Assembly (NCBI GenBank): GCA_947292085.1
Contig: CAMYPN010000013.1
Coordinates: 1-22,765 of the forward strand
Direction of reading: 5' to 3'
DNA length: 22,765 nucleotides
Origin: an uncultured Gardnerella sp.
GTDB taxonomy: Bacteria; Actinomycetota; Actinomycetes; Actinomycetales; Bifidobacteriaceae
Under the pieces are notes generated by a model. The model was given only the letters and a program-made list of their open reading frames with translations. It was not told the origin of the DNA and made no database searches. Positions 15,645-22,765 of the stretch are shown here, piece by piece. The position numbers and the translations under genes were made by a program. Within the stretch, counting starts at the first letter, position 1. The number at the start of each line of letters is the position of its first letter.

Positions 15645-17413
15645 GTTCAGTCGGTCGAAATTCGGTAATTATGGCCAGTGGCACGGCAGCCTCTAGAGTA
15701 ACAGGCCAGATACGTACTATTCTTCTGGCAGCAGCACTTGGAACTACAGGTCTTGCTGCAAACGCATACCAAGCGGGATCTATGATTCCGCAGCTTATTT
15801 ATACGCTTGTTTCCGGTGGAATTTTTAACGCCGTTCTTGTGCCGCAGATTGTTCGTACGCTTAAAAAAGAAGATGCTAAAGATCGATTAAATAAGCTTAT
15901 TACTTTTGCTATTATTCTGCTTCTAGCAGTAACTGTACTAATGGCTGCAGCAACGCCGATTCTAACTCTTCTTTATGCGGGCGGCAGTCCTGAAATGATT
16001 GCCCTTACGAACTCGTTTACATTGTGGTGCATGCCTCAAATATTCTTCTACGGCTTATACACAGTGCTTGGTCAAATTTTGGCCGCCAAAGGTCGTTTTG
16101 CCATGTACGCGTGGAGTTCTGTAGCGGCAAATATTATCAGCTGCATTGGTTTTGGCATTTTTATTATGCTTTTCGGCAGAATATCGCATCAGCCTATGAG
16201 TTTTTGGAACACAAAAACAATGATGTTTACTGCTGGCTTCTGGACTTTAGGTGTTGCTGCACAAGCCGTAGTTCTATTCTGGCCGCTTATGAAAATTGGT
16301 CTACGTTACCGCCCAAGTTTTGGTATTCATGGAATTGGTTTGCGTTCCATGGGTCCTGTTGCAGCATGGAGCATGGGCATTGTTGTTATATCTCAAATAG
16401 CAACAATGATTACTACTCACATAACTACTAGCGTGCCATTTATTGCGGAAAAAACTATGCATTTGGATCAGTTTGATGTAGCAGGTAACGCAACCTACCA
16501 GAATGCTTATACCATATTCATTCTTCCATATTCGCTTGTTGCTGTTTCCGTGGCTACCGCTATTTTCCCGAAAATTTCGCGCGCAATTGCAGACCATGAT
16601 ATTCGTACAGCACGTATAGATTTAAGTAGATCTTTACGAAACGTAAGCGTTATCATGTGCTTCTTTATGATCACATTCATAATAATTCCTACGCCGATTT
16701 CTTTAGCGTTGCTGCCGTCGATTAGTTTTAAAGAAGCCCTGCTTATGTCAAATCCGCTTATGACTCTTGCTTTGGGGCTTCCGCTTATTAGCGCATACTT
16801 GATTATTCAGCGTACTTTCTACGCGTTTGAAGATGGAAAACATCCGTTTATTTTTACTTCCGTTCAGTTAGCTGTTCAGCTTGTATCGTTACTGTCTTGC
16901 GTTAATTTCTTGCCTCCAATATACTGGGTTACTGCTCTAGGAGCTACAGTTTCAGTAAGTTATATTCTTACATTCCCGTCACTTGTGTTGATGTTGCGTA
17001 GACGATTCCGCCAGGATCTTGACGATAAGCGCATGATATTAACTCATATAAAGATCGCTATTGCTTCGGTAGTAACTATTGTCGTATGCATGATTGTGCA
17101 AAATCCTATTACCTCGTGGATTGATTTGTCATCTCCAAAACTTCACGGTATGGTTCGTTGGTTTAGAGCTTTAGGATTGTGCGCAATAATGACAATAATT
17201 ATCGCAGTAGTGTATATAAGTGTTATGTTACTGTTGCGTACGCAAGAAGTTATTTCTATGCAAGCTCCAGTATTGCGAAAACTCGCTAAAAGATTCCCGG
17301 TATTAATGCCTATGGCACGTTTTGTTAACCGTTATGATACTGAACGAGAAGAATCGCAAGAAGAGAAAGTTGAGCGCAAACCTCGAACGGTTCGCTCTCA
17401 CAAGGTTGACTGA
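15641..17413 (+). CDS. murJ: lipid II flippase MurJ (MviN family)
   Basis: A 590-residue polytopic protein of the MOP flippase superfamily that should move lipid II across the membrane for peptidoglycan synthesis. Conserved stretches include SRVTGQIRTILLAAALG and the loop NAYQAGSMIPQLIYTLVSGG, then NAVLVPQIV near the N-terminus, GQILAAKGRF, a central YTIFILPYSLVAVSVATAIFPKIS and LPLISAYLIIQRTFYAFEDGKHP. About 14 hydrophobic segments can be counted. The charged C-terminal tail of about 40 residues is cytoplasmic. The mycobacterial homologue continues into a pseudokinase and an extracellular domain; here the protein stops and those parts form the next gene. ATG 15641 overlaps the DUF6049 stop as ATGA. 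Confidence 0.93.
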   Translation: MSSVGRNSVIMASGTAASRVTGQIRTILLAAALGTTGLAANAYQAGSMIPQLIYTLVSGGIFNAVLVPQIVRTLKKEDAKDRLNKLITFAIILLLAVTVLMAAATPILTLLYAGGSPEMIALTNSFTLWCMPQIFFYGLYTVLGQILAAKGRFAMYAWSSVAANIISCIGFGIFIMLFGRISHQPMSFWNTKTMMFTAGFWTLGVAAQAVVLFWPLMKIGLRYRPSFGIHGIGLRSMGPVAAWSMGIVVISQIATMITTHITTSVPFIAEKTMHLDQFDVAGNATYQNAYTIFILPYSLVAVSVATAIFPKISRAIADHDIRTARIDLSRSLRNVSVIMCFFMITFIIIPTPISLALLPSISFKEALLMSNPLMTLALGLPLISAYLIIQRTFYAFEDGKHPFIFTSVQLAVQLVSLLSCVNFLPPIYWVTALGATVSVSYILTFPSLVLMLRRRFRQDLDDKRMILTHIKIAIASVVTIVVCMIVQNPITSWIDLSSPKLHGMVRWFRALGLCAIMTIIIAVVYISVMLLLRTQEVISMQAPVLRKLAKRFPVLMPMARFVNRYDTEREESQEEKVERKPRTVRSHKVD

Positions 17414-17527
17414 ATATAAATTAAAATACTATAAGGTTTACGCTATTGCGAAGTGTAAACGGTAGAATAGAAGTGTTTTAATGTGCGCGTTTGCGCATCG
17501 CAATGCACTCAGGAAGATGAGGAACAC
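17414..17527 (+). other. gap between murJ and the pseudokinase gene with two hairpins
   Basis: GTTTAC pairs with GTAAAC (about 17437-17461) and TGCGC with GCGCA across GTTT. No T-run follows either, so they look like processing or weak pause sites, not terminators. A TAGAAT could be a -10 box but lacks a clear -35. No coding sequence seen. Confidence 0.4.
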
Positions 17528-19798
17528 ATGGAACCGCGGTTGGGTGACATCGTACTTAACAGGTACGCTTTAGTATCGCAAATACGCAGCGAAGCGGGAC
17601 TGCAAGTGTGGAAAGCAAGCGATCGCGTACTAACTCACGATTGCCAGCTGTTTATTATACGAGACACACGTTTCTTGCCTGAAATAAACTCTTTGTCGTC
17701 CATGCTGGCTCTTTCTAGAAACCGCAGATTTACGCAAGTTTTGCAGCTTCATCATCAAGATAATGTTGCTATTCTTCTTACAGCATTAGATGAAGGCATG
17801 AGTCTTACAGAGTATATTTCTAGAGCAGGTAAACCAACTCCATTGAGCTATGAGGCTATTCGAACTATTGTTGGCGAAACTGCAAGCGCTCTTAGCAAAC
17901 TACTTCTTAATGGCATGACTCATCACGCGATTTCTACTGATGTTGTTCGTTTAACCAGTAATGGTGTAGAAATTGCGGATACTTCTATTAGCCCTATGCT
18001 TGAGGATGTCACTAATATTTCTAACAGCGAAGATAAGATTCCTGCTCAAAGTATTGAGAATATTGCTACTCGTCAGCTTTCTGCACTTTTATACTCTCTG
18101 CTCACTAGAACGCCTTCTAGAAAATGCACTTCTTATGATCTTTCGCTTATTCCACATTCTGCACCTTCAGAGTTTAGGATGATTTGTAAAAGAGGGCTTG
18201 CTGTTGCTGGAAGTAATAAATCCAATAATGTGATTCCTATGGCTTCTATAGCTGAGCTTTCTGCTTTGCTTGGAACATGCACTCCTCTTAAAAAACTTAC
18301 AGATCAAGATATTCTTATTGCGCGTGATGCTGCTGAACCTTCTGTTAGTTTAGTTAAGTTGCATAATGCAGAAGATGACGTTTTGCTTCCTTTCCCTGAT
18401 GATTTGGCGCAAGACGAAGAAAAGCTTGAGGCAAAATTTACGCAACAGGAGAATGAAAAAGCTAACGACAGATTGAAGAATATGTCTTCTCTTGCGTCTC
18501 TTTCTGATGCTAGTGTGCGTGGCGCAGGTGCAGGTAAAATCGGTACCGGGTTCGCAGCTGCTGGAGCTGGTATTAAAAATGCCGGAAGAACTATCGGATC
18601 TTTGCTTAAGCGCAACGCGGGCGCGGATCAAAAAAATAATTCTAATGCAGATAGCGAAACTGGAACTACTACAGATTTTGATTTCCACGATATTGCTGCA
18701 GCGGAGATGGCTAATATTCTTGCTCCGACTGAGCTTGATGCGGACGATTCGATTTTCCCTACTCTTCCTTCAACTTATACTCGTTTCCCAGCTACGTCTC
18801 GCAACGCTGATAATCGCAGTCAGCAGATTTCTGTAGATGCGCAAACTAATTCTCAATCCAATAATGATGTGGATATTGACGCTCAAAGTTTCGACTTCCA
18901 ACATTTGTTGAAAGAGAATACTAAGCACACTGAGCTTATGTCTCGTCCACAAAACCTTACTTTTGAAGCTGAATCTACAGGACGAGTTCCTGTAGTAGAT
19001 GCTAATGGTAGATTTGTTGCTCCTGGGGAGGAATCTGCTAGAGCTCTTCGTGAAGAACAGTTGGAAGAAGAAAGTCAAGATGGTGCTTCTTCGGATGCAG
19101 CTTCACTTCCGCCAAGCTTCCGACCGCAAAAACGCAAGGATACGACTCGACCTAATAAAAATAACTCGAATAATCCTGACGATATTGCAGATGCTAAGAT
19201 TTTTGGCTGTTTTTCTACAAAAGTTATTGCTATTGGAGTTGTAGTTTTGCTTCTTATAGCATGCTTACTGCTTGCAATTAACAGCCTATTTATTCATGAA
19301 AATCCTTCTAGCTTAGGAGTAAATAGTCCTTGGAACACCGATATTCAAAGTGTTCCGTTTGGTAGTCGTGGTGTGCTTCCTAAAGAAAAGACTGTTAATA
19401 AGCCTGGCTCGCATAATAAGAATTCTAAGCAAGTTAAGCCTATGCCTGAGCCAAAAATGCCTGAAAATAATACTCCATACACGATTGATCGTAGGCAGTT
19501 CCTTACATATCCTGCTAAGCAGCCGGGCTATGGATACTACATGCATTTGACTGAGCCGCAGGAAGTTTACCGTTTTGTTATTTCTATACGCTCTTCTGGA
19601 GGACACGCTTATTTGCTTGCGAATACTAAAAATGATCCTACGCAAGGTGAGCAGGTTGCAGAGTTTACTTTTGATGAAAGTGGAACTACAGACGTTAAGC
19701 TTAGTAAGATTGTTAAGTCTCAAGACTTCATGCTTTGGATTCCTAAGGGCAGTATGCCAAATCACAGTTTTTACATTAATTCTGTGAAGATGTACTAG
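17528..19798 (+). CDS. membrane-anchored pseudokinase with extracellular C-terminal domain (MviN C-terminal half)
   Basis: A 756-residue protein. Residues about 8-260 align by pattern with a Ser/Thr kinase fold (LGDIVLNRYALVSQI), but the catalytic residues are lost. There is no glycine loop, the beta-3 Lys is missing (LFIIRD), the catalytic HRD is HHA (132-134), the metal-binding Asn is Val139 and DFG is DTS (151-153). A long acidic/Asn linker with a Gly/Ala patch follows, then one membrane helix (about 560-582). A compact extracellular domain resembling a discoidin/jelly-roll fold (about 650-756, ending FYINSVKMY) completes it. This order equals the C-terminal half of mycobacterial MviN (Rv3910), whose phosphorylated pseudokinase binds FhaA and restrains wall synthesis. 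The start is ATG 17528, with GAGGAA five bases before it; the longer frame to 17483 lacks support. Confidence 0.85.
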   Translation: MEPRLGDIVLNRYALVSQIRSEAGLQVWKASDRVLTHDCQLFIIRDTRFLPEINSLSSMLALSRNRRFTQVLQLHHQDNVAILLTALDEGMSLTEYISRAGKPTPLSYEAIRTIVGETASALSKLLLNGMTHHAISTDVVRLTSNGVEIADTSISPMLEDVTNISNSEDKIPAQSIENIATRQLSALLYSLLTRTPSRKCTSYDLSLIPHSAPSEFRMICKRGLAVAGSNKSNNVIPMASIAELSALLGTCTPLKKLTDQDILIARDAAEPSVSLVKLHNAEDDVLLPFPDDLAQDEEKLEAKFTQQENEKANDRLKNMSSLASLSDASVRGAGAGKIGTGFAAAGAGIKNAGRTIGSLLKRNAGADQKNNSNADSETGTTTDFDFHDIAAAEMANILAPTELDADDSIFPTLPSTYTRFPATSRNADNRSQQISVDAQTNSQSNNDVDIDAQSFDFQHLLKENTKHTELMSRPQNLTFEAESTGRVPVVDANGRFVAPGEESARALREEQLEEESQDGASSDAASLPPSFRPQKRKDTTRPNKNNSNNPDDIADAKIFGCFSTKVIAIGVVVLLLIACLLLAINSLFIHENPSSLGVNSPWNTDIQSVPFGSRGVLPKEKTVNKPGSHNKNSKQVKPMPEPKMPENNTPYTIDRRQFLTYPAKQPGYGYYMHLTEPQEVYRFVISIRSSGGHAYLLANTKNDPTQGEQVAEFTFDESGTTDVKLSKIVKSQDFMLWIPKGSMPNHSFYINSVKMY

Positions 19799-19831
19799 TT
19801 TGGTGTGTGCAAAATTTTGCAGGAGAATTGT

Positions 19832-20773
19832 ATGGAAAATCAGCATAACGTAATTATTATTGGTTCCGGACCTGCTGGATATACGGCCGCAATTTATCTT
19901 GGTCGTGCAGGATACAATCCGCTTGTTATTGCAGGAGCTTTAACTCCTGGAGGGCAGCTTGTTAACACTACAGAAGTGGAGAATTATCCTGGGTTTCCAG
20001 ATGGTGTATTAGGTCCAGACTTAATGGATTCTATGCAGAAGCAAGCTGAAAAATTTGGTGCACAAATCGTGTACGATGATGTAACTTCAGTGGATTTTAA
20101 TAACGATTTAAAGCGAGTAACAGTATCGGAAGGTGTAACTTATAGCTCTTACGCTGTTATTGTCTCTACGGGCTCGCTAGTACGTAAATTGGGCGTGCCT
20201 GGAGAACAGGAGTATTCTGGACGGGGAGTATCTTACTGTGCTACTTGCGATGGTTTCTTCTTTAAAGATCAACCTATTACCGTAGTCGGCGGAGGAGATT
20301 CTGCTTTCGAAGAAGCTTTGTTCCTTACTCGTTTTGGTTCTTCAGTGACACTTATACACAGAAGAGATTCTTTCCGCGCTTCTAAAATTATGGTTGATAG
20401 AGCGCGCGAAAATAAAAAACTCGATTTCTTACTAAATAGCGTTGTAGAGTCAGTTAACGGAAATGAACAAGAAGCTACTTCTCTTACTGTAAAAAATGTG
20501 ATTACTGGAGAAACTAAAGAAATTGAATCTAAAGGATTGTTCGTAGCTATTGGACACACTCCTGCTACTGGTTTCTTAAATGGCGCTTTAAAACTTAATC
20601 AAGATGGAACAATAGCAGTAGATGGGTCTTCTACATTAACTTCTGTTAAAGGCGTTTTTGCCGCAGGAGACGTTGTTGATAGTGTATACAGGCAGGCTAT
20701 TTCTGCAGCTGGAATGGGTTGCCGTGCTGCTTTAGACGCGCAAGCTTATTTAAACGATCTTTTGGAACAGTGA
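19832..20773 (+). CDS. trxB: thioredoxin-disulfide reductase
   Basis: A 313-residue NADPH-dependent flavoenzyme that reduces thioredoxin in the cytoplasm. Clear motifs: FAD-binding GSGPAGYTAA (11-20), GGQLVNTTEVENYPGF, redox-active CATC (136-139), NADPH-binding GGGDSAFEEA, HRRDSFRAS and the second FAD motif GVFAAGDVVD near the C-terminus. AGGAG lies six bases before ATG 19832, which fixes the start; the frame open to 19805 has no such site. It follows the pseudokinase gene by 33 bases and is probably cotranscribed. Unlike the mycobacterial cluster there is no trxA/trxC after it; a terminator follows instead. Confidence 0.96.
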   Translation: MENQHNVIIIGSGPAGYTAAIYLGRAGYNPLVIAGALTPGGQLVNTTEVENYPGFPDGVLGPDLMDSMQKQAEKFGAQIVYDDVTSVDFNNDLKRVTVSEGVTYSSYAVIVSTGSLVRKLGVPGEQEYSGRGVSYCATCDGFFFKDQPITVVGGGDSAFEEALFLTRFGSSVTLIHRRDSFRASKIMVDRARENKKLDFLLNSVVESVNGNEQEATSLTVKNVITGETKEIESKGLFVAIGHTPATGFLNGALKLNQDGTIAVDGSSTLTSVKGVFAAGDVVDSVYRQAISAAGMGCRAALDAQAYLNDLLEQ

Positions 20774-20818
20774 AAAATAAAACTGTAGTAAAAGAGTTTA
20801 GCTGAGTTAATTTACAAA

Positions 20819-20846
20819 AAAGGCGGTAGAAAATTCTACCGCCTTT
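20819..20846. terminator. bidirectional terminator between trxB and rplL
   Basis: AAAGGCGGTAGAA and TTCTACCGCCTTT are a perfect 13-bp inverted repeat with a two-base centre, ending in a T-run on both strands, between convergent genes. Confidence 0.92.
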
Positions 20847-20900
20847 GCTCTTGTAACACTAAATTACATACAGAGCATAAAGAACTGTTTCAAGCAAAAA

Positions 20901-21281
20901 CTACTTGAGTTCAACAGTTGCGCCAGCCTCTTCGAGGGCAGCCTTAGCCTTGTCGGCATCTTCCTTCTTAGCCTTCTCAAGAACGGCCTTTGGAGCGCCG
21001 TCAACGAGAGCCTTAGCTTCAGCCAAACCGAGGTTGGTCAAAGCGCGGACAGCCTTGATGACTGCAATCTTCTTATCGCCAACGGAAGCGAGGACGACAT
21101 CGAACTCGTCCTTCTCTTCTTCAGCAGCACCGGCAGCAGCTGGAGCAGCAGCAACAGCAGCAACAGGAGCAGCAGCTTCAACATCAAACTTCTCTTCGAA
21201 GGCCTTGACGAACTCAGAGAGCTCAACGAGGGTCATTTCACCAAAAGCTTCGAGAAGCTCTTCACTAGTGAGCTTAGCCAT
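20901..21281 (-). CDS. rplL: 50S ribosomal protein L7/L12
   Basis: The 126-residue stalk protein binds in dimers to L10 and recruits translation factors to the ribosome. The N-terminal dimerisation helices ([24 protein letters not shown]), an Ala-rich hinge (about 35-55) and the globular factor-binding domain ([23 protein letters not shown], then [18 protein letters not shown]) are all present. AAAGGAAG precedes ATG 21281. GC content is visibly higher than in neighbours, as expected for highly expressed genes. It lies 97 bases after rplJ, a gap containing short hairpins, and ends at the terminator shared with trxB. Confidence 0.98.
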   Translation of the reverse strand: MAKLTSEELLEAFGEMTLVELSEFVKAFEEKFDVEAAAPVAAVAAAPAAAGAAEEEKDEFDVVLASVGDKKIAVIKAVRALTNLGLAEAKALVDGAPKAVLEKAKKEDADKAKAALEEAGATVELK

Positions 21282-21378
21282 AATTGGCTTCCTTTCTTAC
21301 TTGGCCAGGCACACCTTGTGCCTTACGACCATAAAATTTTTATTATTGGTTGGTCTCATGCAGCAAGCTGCAAGGGAA
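21282..21378 (-). promoter_or_regulatory. rplJ-rplL spacer with hairpins
   Basis: On the minus strand GCAGC/GCTGC and a perfect GGCACA/TGTGCC (21308-21322) hairpin lie between the two genes, the latter shortly before the rplL ribosome site. They may set processing or the higher output of L7/L12. No T-run, so not a terminator. Confidence 0.45.
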
Positions 21379-21900
21379 TCAAGCGGCCTTTTCCTGCTTC
21401 TCGCGCAAAGCGTCGATAGTACGCACAGCCTTGGTTGGCAGAGCGTTGAACAGGTAGGCGGCCTTGGACATGGTGCCCTTGAGCGCGCCGGCCATTTCGG
21501 AAAGCAACTGTGGACGCGACTTCAAGTCGGCGAGCTGCTTTGTACCTTCGGCATCGTAAACGGTTCCATCTGCGAAACCGCCCTTAACGACGAGGGCTTT
21601 ATTCTCTTTGGCAAAATCACGCAAGGTCTTAGCAGCCTCAATGAAATCACCCTTAACGAAGGTGATTGCAGTTGGGCCGGCGAGAAGCTCGTCAAGACCT
21701 TCAATGCCCGCTTCCTTAGCAGCAATACGAGCAAGCGTGTTCTTAGCCACAGAGTAGGAAGTATCGCGGCCTAGCTTTTCGCGCAGAGCAGAAATCTGCG
21801 GAACGGTAAGCCCGCGGTACTCGGTGAGGTAGACAGCGTCTGCGTTACGGAACAATTCCGTAAGCTCTGCAACTACCGCTTCCTTTTCGGGCCTCTTCAT
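21379..21900 (-). CDS. rplJ: 50S ribosomal protein L10
   Basis: The 173-residue stalk base protein anchors L7/L12 dimers on 23S rRNA and commonly represses its own operon by binding the mRNA leader. Typical features: MKRPEKEAVVAELTELF, a YRGLTVPQISALREKL segment with the rRNA-binding helix, YSVAKNTLARIA, GPTAITF, and the C-terminal helix that carries L7/L12 (ALPTKAVRTIDALREKQE). AGGAAGGA stands six bases before ATG 21900. A canonical promoter and structured leader lie upstream. Confidence 0.98.
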   Translation of the reverse strand: MKRPEKEAVVAELTELFRNADAVYLTEYRGLTVPQISALREKLGRDTSYSVAKNTLARIAAKEAGIEGLDELLAGPTAITFVKGDFIEAAKTLRDFAKENKALVVKGGFADGTVYDAEGTKQLADLKSRPQLLSEMAGALKGTMSKAAYLFNALPTKAVRTIDALREKQEKAA

Positions 21901-21958
21901 GGCGTTCCTTCCTAAATTGGCCGTCGATTTGAAAGAAACACATCAAGCTTAATTTAAA

Positions 21959-22131
21959 CAGGGCAACAAAAAAGCCCTGCGCACTGGCAGAGCAACATAA
22001 GAAGCACTAAAGCGTGCTTAAATTTTCGATTTACAACAAATACTTTGCAAATCATTGCTCAACCTGTGCTGGCCTGACGCATCAATTTCAGGAATTTTTC
22101 AATTCCACCAACGGTCTGTGGTTTACGTTGG
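21959..22131 (-). promoter_or_regulatory. L10 leader with attenuator-like terminator
   Basis: On the minus strand the leader contains CCAACG/CGTTGG around an ACCACAGACC sequence typical of L10 leaders, a GGAATT/AATTCC hairpin with GAAA loop (22091-22106), and an AAGCAC/GTGCTT stem. Then GCTCTGC pairs with GCAGGGC (21974-21993), directly followed by six Ts (21968-21973): an intrinsic terminator inside the leader. CAGGGC at 21959-21964 can instead pair with GCCCTG, using the same bases. This suggests L10-dependent attenuation of rplJL. Confidence 0.68.
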
Positions 22132-22134
22132 GAT

Positions 22135-22163
22135 AGTTTAATATGTATTTAAGACAATGTCAA
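22135..22163 (-). promoter_or_regulatory. promoter of rplJ-rplL
   Basis: A perfect TTGACA (22158-22163) and TAAACT (22135-22140) with a 17-base spacer on the minus strand, just upstream of the L10 leader: the best promoter in the window. Confidence 0.85.
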
Positions 22164-22175
22164 GAAAAATACTAT

Positions 22176-22220
22176 GAAAATAAAAAAATAAAAAGAGGGT
22201 ATGTAATTTACACACCCTCT
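22176..22220 (-). terminator. intrinsic terminator after the purine permease gene
   Basis: AGAGGGT pairs with ACCCTCT and, past one mismatch, TGTA with TACA around ATT (22194-22220). On the minus strand the stem is followed by a long T-rich run. It separates the permease gene from the rplJ promoter. Confidence 0.85.
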
Positions 22221-22281
22221 AATTTTTAATTTTTGTTTTTATATTTTTGTTTCACAAGCTCACTGCTTATTAAATGCACAT

Positions 22282-22765
22282 TTACAGCACAGCATTAGCA
22301 ACAAAATCAAGTAAGAACAGCAAAGAAACAATCCAAAGCATTGGATGAACTTCTTTAGCACGCTTCTTGCAAGTCATCACTAAGCAGTACATGATAAAGC
22401 CAGTGGCAATACCATAAGAAATGTTGTAAGAGAACGCCATGAACACTGCAGCGAAGAATGCAGGAATTGCCTCAGTAATATCATCCCAAGCAATTTCCTT
22501 CAAAGAGCTTGCCATCATGCATCCAACAACCACAAGCACGCCGGCAGTTGCAGCAGCAGGAACAGCTGAAACTACAGGGGCAAGCACTATCGAAAGCGCG
22601 AAGCAAATAGACACAACTACAGAAGTCAAACCAGTACGACCGCCAGCACCAATACCTGCAGCAGACTCTACATAAGTGGTGGTGTTGGAAGTACCGAAAA
22701 TAGCGCCAACGGAAGTTGCGATGGAATCAGCAAACAAAGCACGATCCATCTTGGAGCTAAATCCA
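22282..22765 (-). CDS. AzgA/PbuG-type guanine/hypoxanthine permease (5' part cut off by window edge)
   Basis: The frame stays open through the window end, so only the last 161 codons are seen. The segment DSIATSVGAIFGTSNTTTY, followed by VESAAGIGAGGRTGLTS, is the signature of the AzgA branch of nucleobase permeases, which import purines such as guanine, hypoxanthine or adenine. Four to five hydrophobic segments follow, including PAAATAGVLVVVGCMM and AFSYNISYGIATGFI, ending in a short hydrophobic tail. The ATG at 22749 is internal, because GFSSK, typical upstream sequence, precedes it in frame. A terminator lies just downstream. Exact substrate not determinable. Confidence 0.88.
   Translation of the reverse strand, partial: GFSSKMDRALFADSIATSVGAIFGTSNTTTYVESAAGIGAGGRTGLTSVVVSICFALSIVLAPVVSAVPAAATAGVLVVVGCMMASSLKEIAWDDITEAIPAFFAAVFMAFSYNISYGIATGFIMYCLVMTCKKRAKEVHPMLWIVSLLFLLDFVANAVL

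Noticed and set aside
20905..21774. 289-codon plus-strand open frame opposite rplL and rplJ
   Set aside because: It is the antisense of two ribosomal protein genes; Ser/Ala-rich content is an artefact of their codon usage.

Overview
The window looks like chromosomal DNA of a low-GC actinobacterium of the family Bifidobacteriaceae, most likely Gardnerella or a close relative. The base composition is AT-rich (roughly 40% GC by eye), yet the gene order is typically actinobacterial: an RpfB-type cell wall protein next to ksgA, then pcnA divergent from a NUDIX gene, a DUF6049 membrane protein, murJ, a pseudokinase and trxB. An MsiK-type sugar ABC ATPase, a DUF4032 protein and a 6C-like small RNA fit the same group. 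The assignment rests on synteny and protein motifs; no database search was possible.

Layout. 1-619 (-) is the N-terminal part of a sugar-binding lipoprotein. 683-2092 (-) is a DUF4032 kinase-fold protein. 2363-3490 (-) is the shared sugar ABC ATPase MsiK/UgpC, with a structured, comparatively GC-rich leader holding a 43-codon possible leaderless ORF. 3852-5747 (+) is a Ser/Thr kinase with an unusual polytopic C-terminus, followed by a membrane-anchored DsbA/thioredoxin-fold protein (5894-6820). The gene-free stretch 6821-7476 holds a terminator, tRNA-Thr(TGT), a probable 6C small RNA ending in its own terminator, and the promoter of the RpfB-like gene (7477-9081). ksgA (9187-10104) and a LytR_C-domain membrane protein (10203-10826) follow; the latter converges on pcnA (10908-12326, -) across a long hairpin.

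Divergent from pcnA runs a probable cell-envelope operon: NUDIX hydrolase, DUF6049 protein and murJ, joined by 4-base stop/start overlaps, then a membrane-anchored pseudokinase with an extracellular C-terminal domain, then trxB. In mycobacteria the MurJ-like flippase and the pseudokinase form one polypeptide (MviN, Rv3910) that regulates peptidoglycan synthesis. Here they are two genes, and no sigM or trxA lies between them and trxB or just after it. A perfect 13-bp bidirectional terminator separates trxB from convergent rplL and rplJ (-). These have a canonical promoter and an L10-type leader with an attenuator-like terminator in the gene-free stretch 21901-22281. The window ends inside an AzgA/PbuG-type purine permease (22282-22765, -).

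Taken together, much of the window serves the cell envelope: lipid II flipping, its pseudokinase partner, wall hydrolysis, a LytR_C protein, thiol redox and an active Ser/Thr kinase. The rest covers sugar uptake, tRNA and rRNA maturation and ribosomal stalk synthesis. I saw no insertion sequence, prophage, CRISPR array or restriction system. The most interesting points are the split MurJ/pseudokinase module, the msiK leader, the 6C-like RNA and recurring leaderless start geometry.
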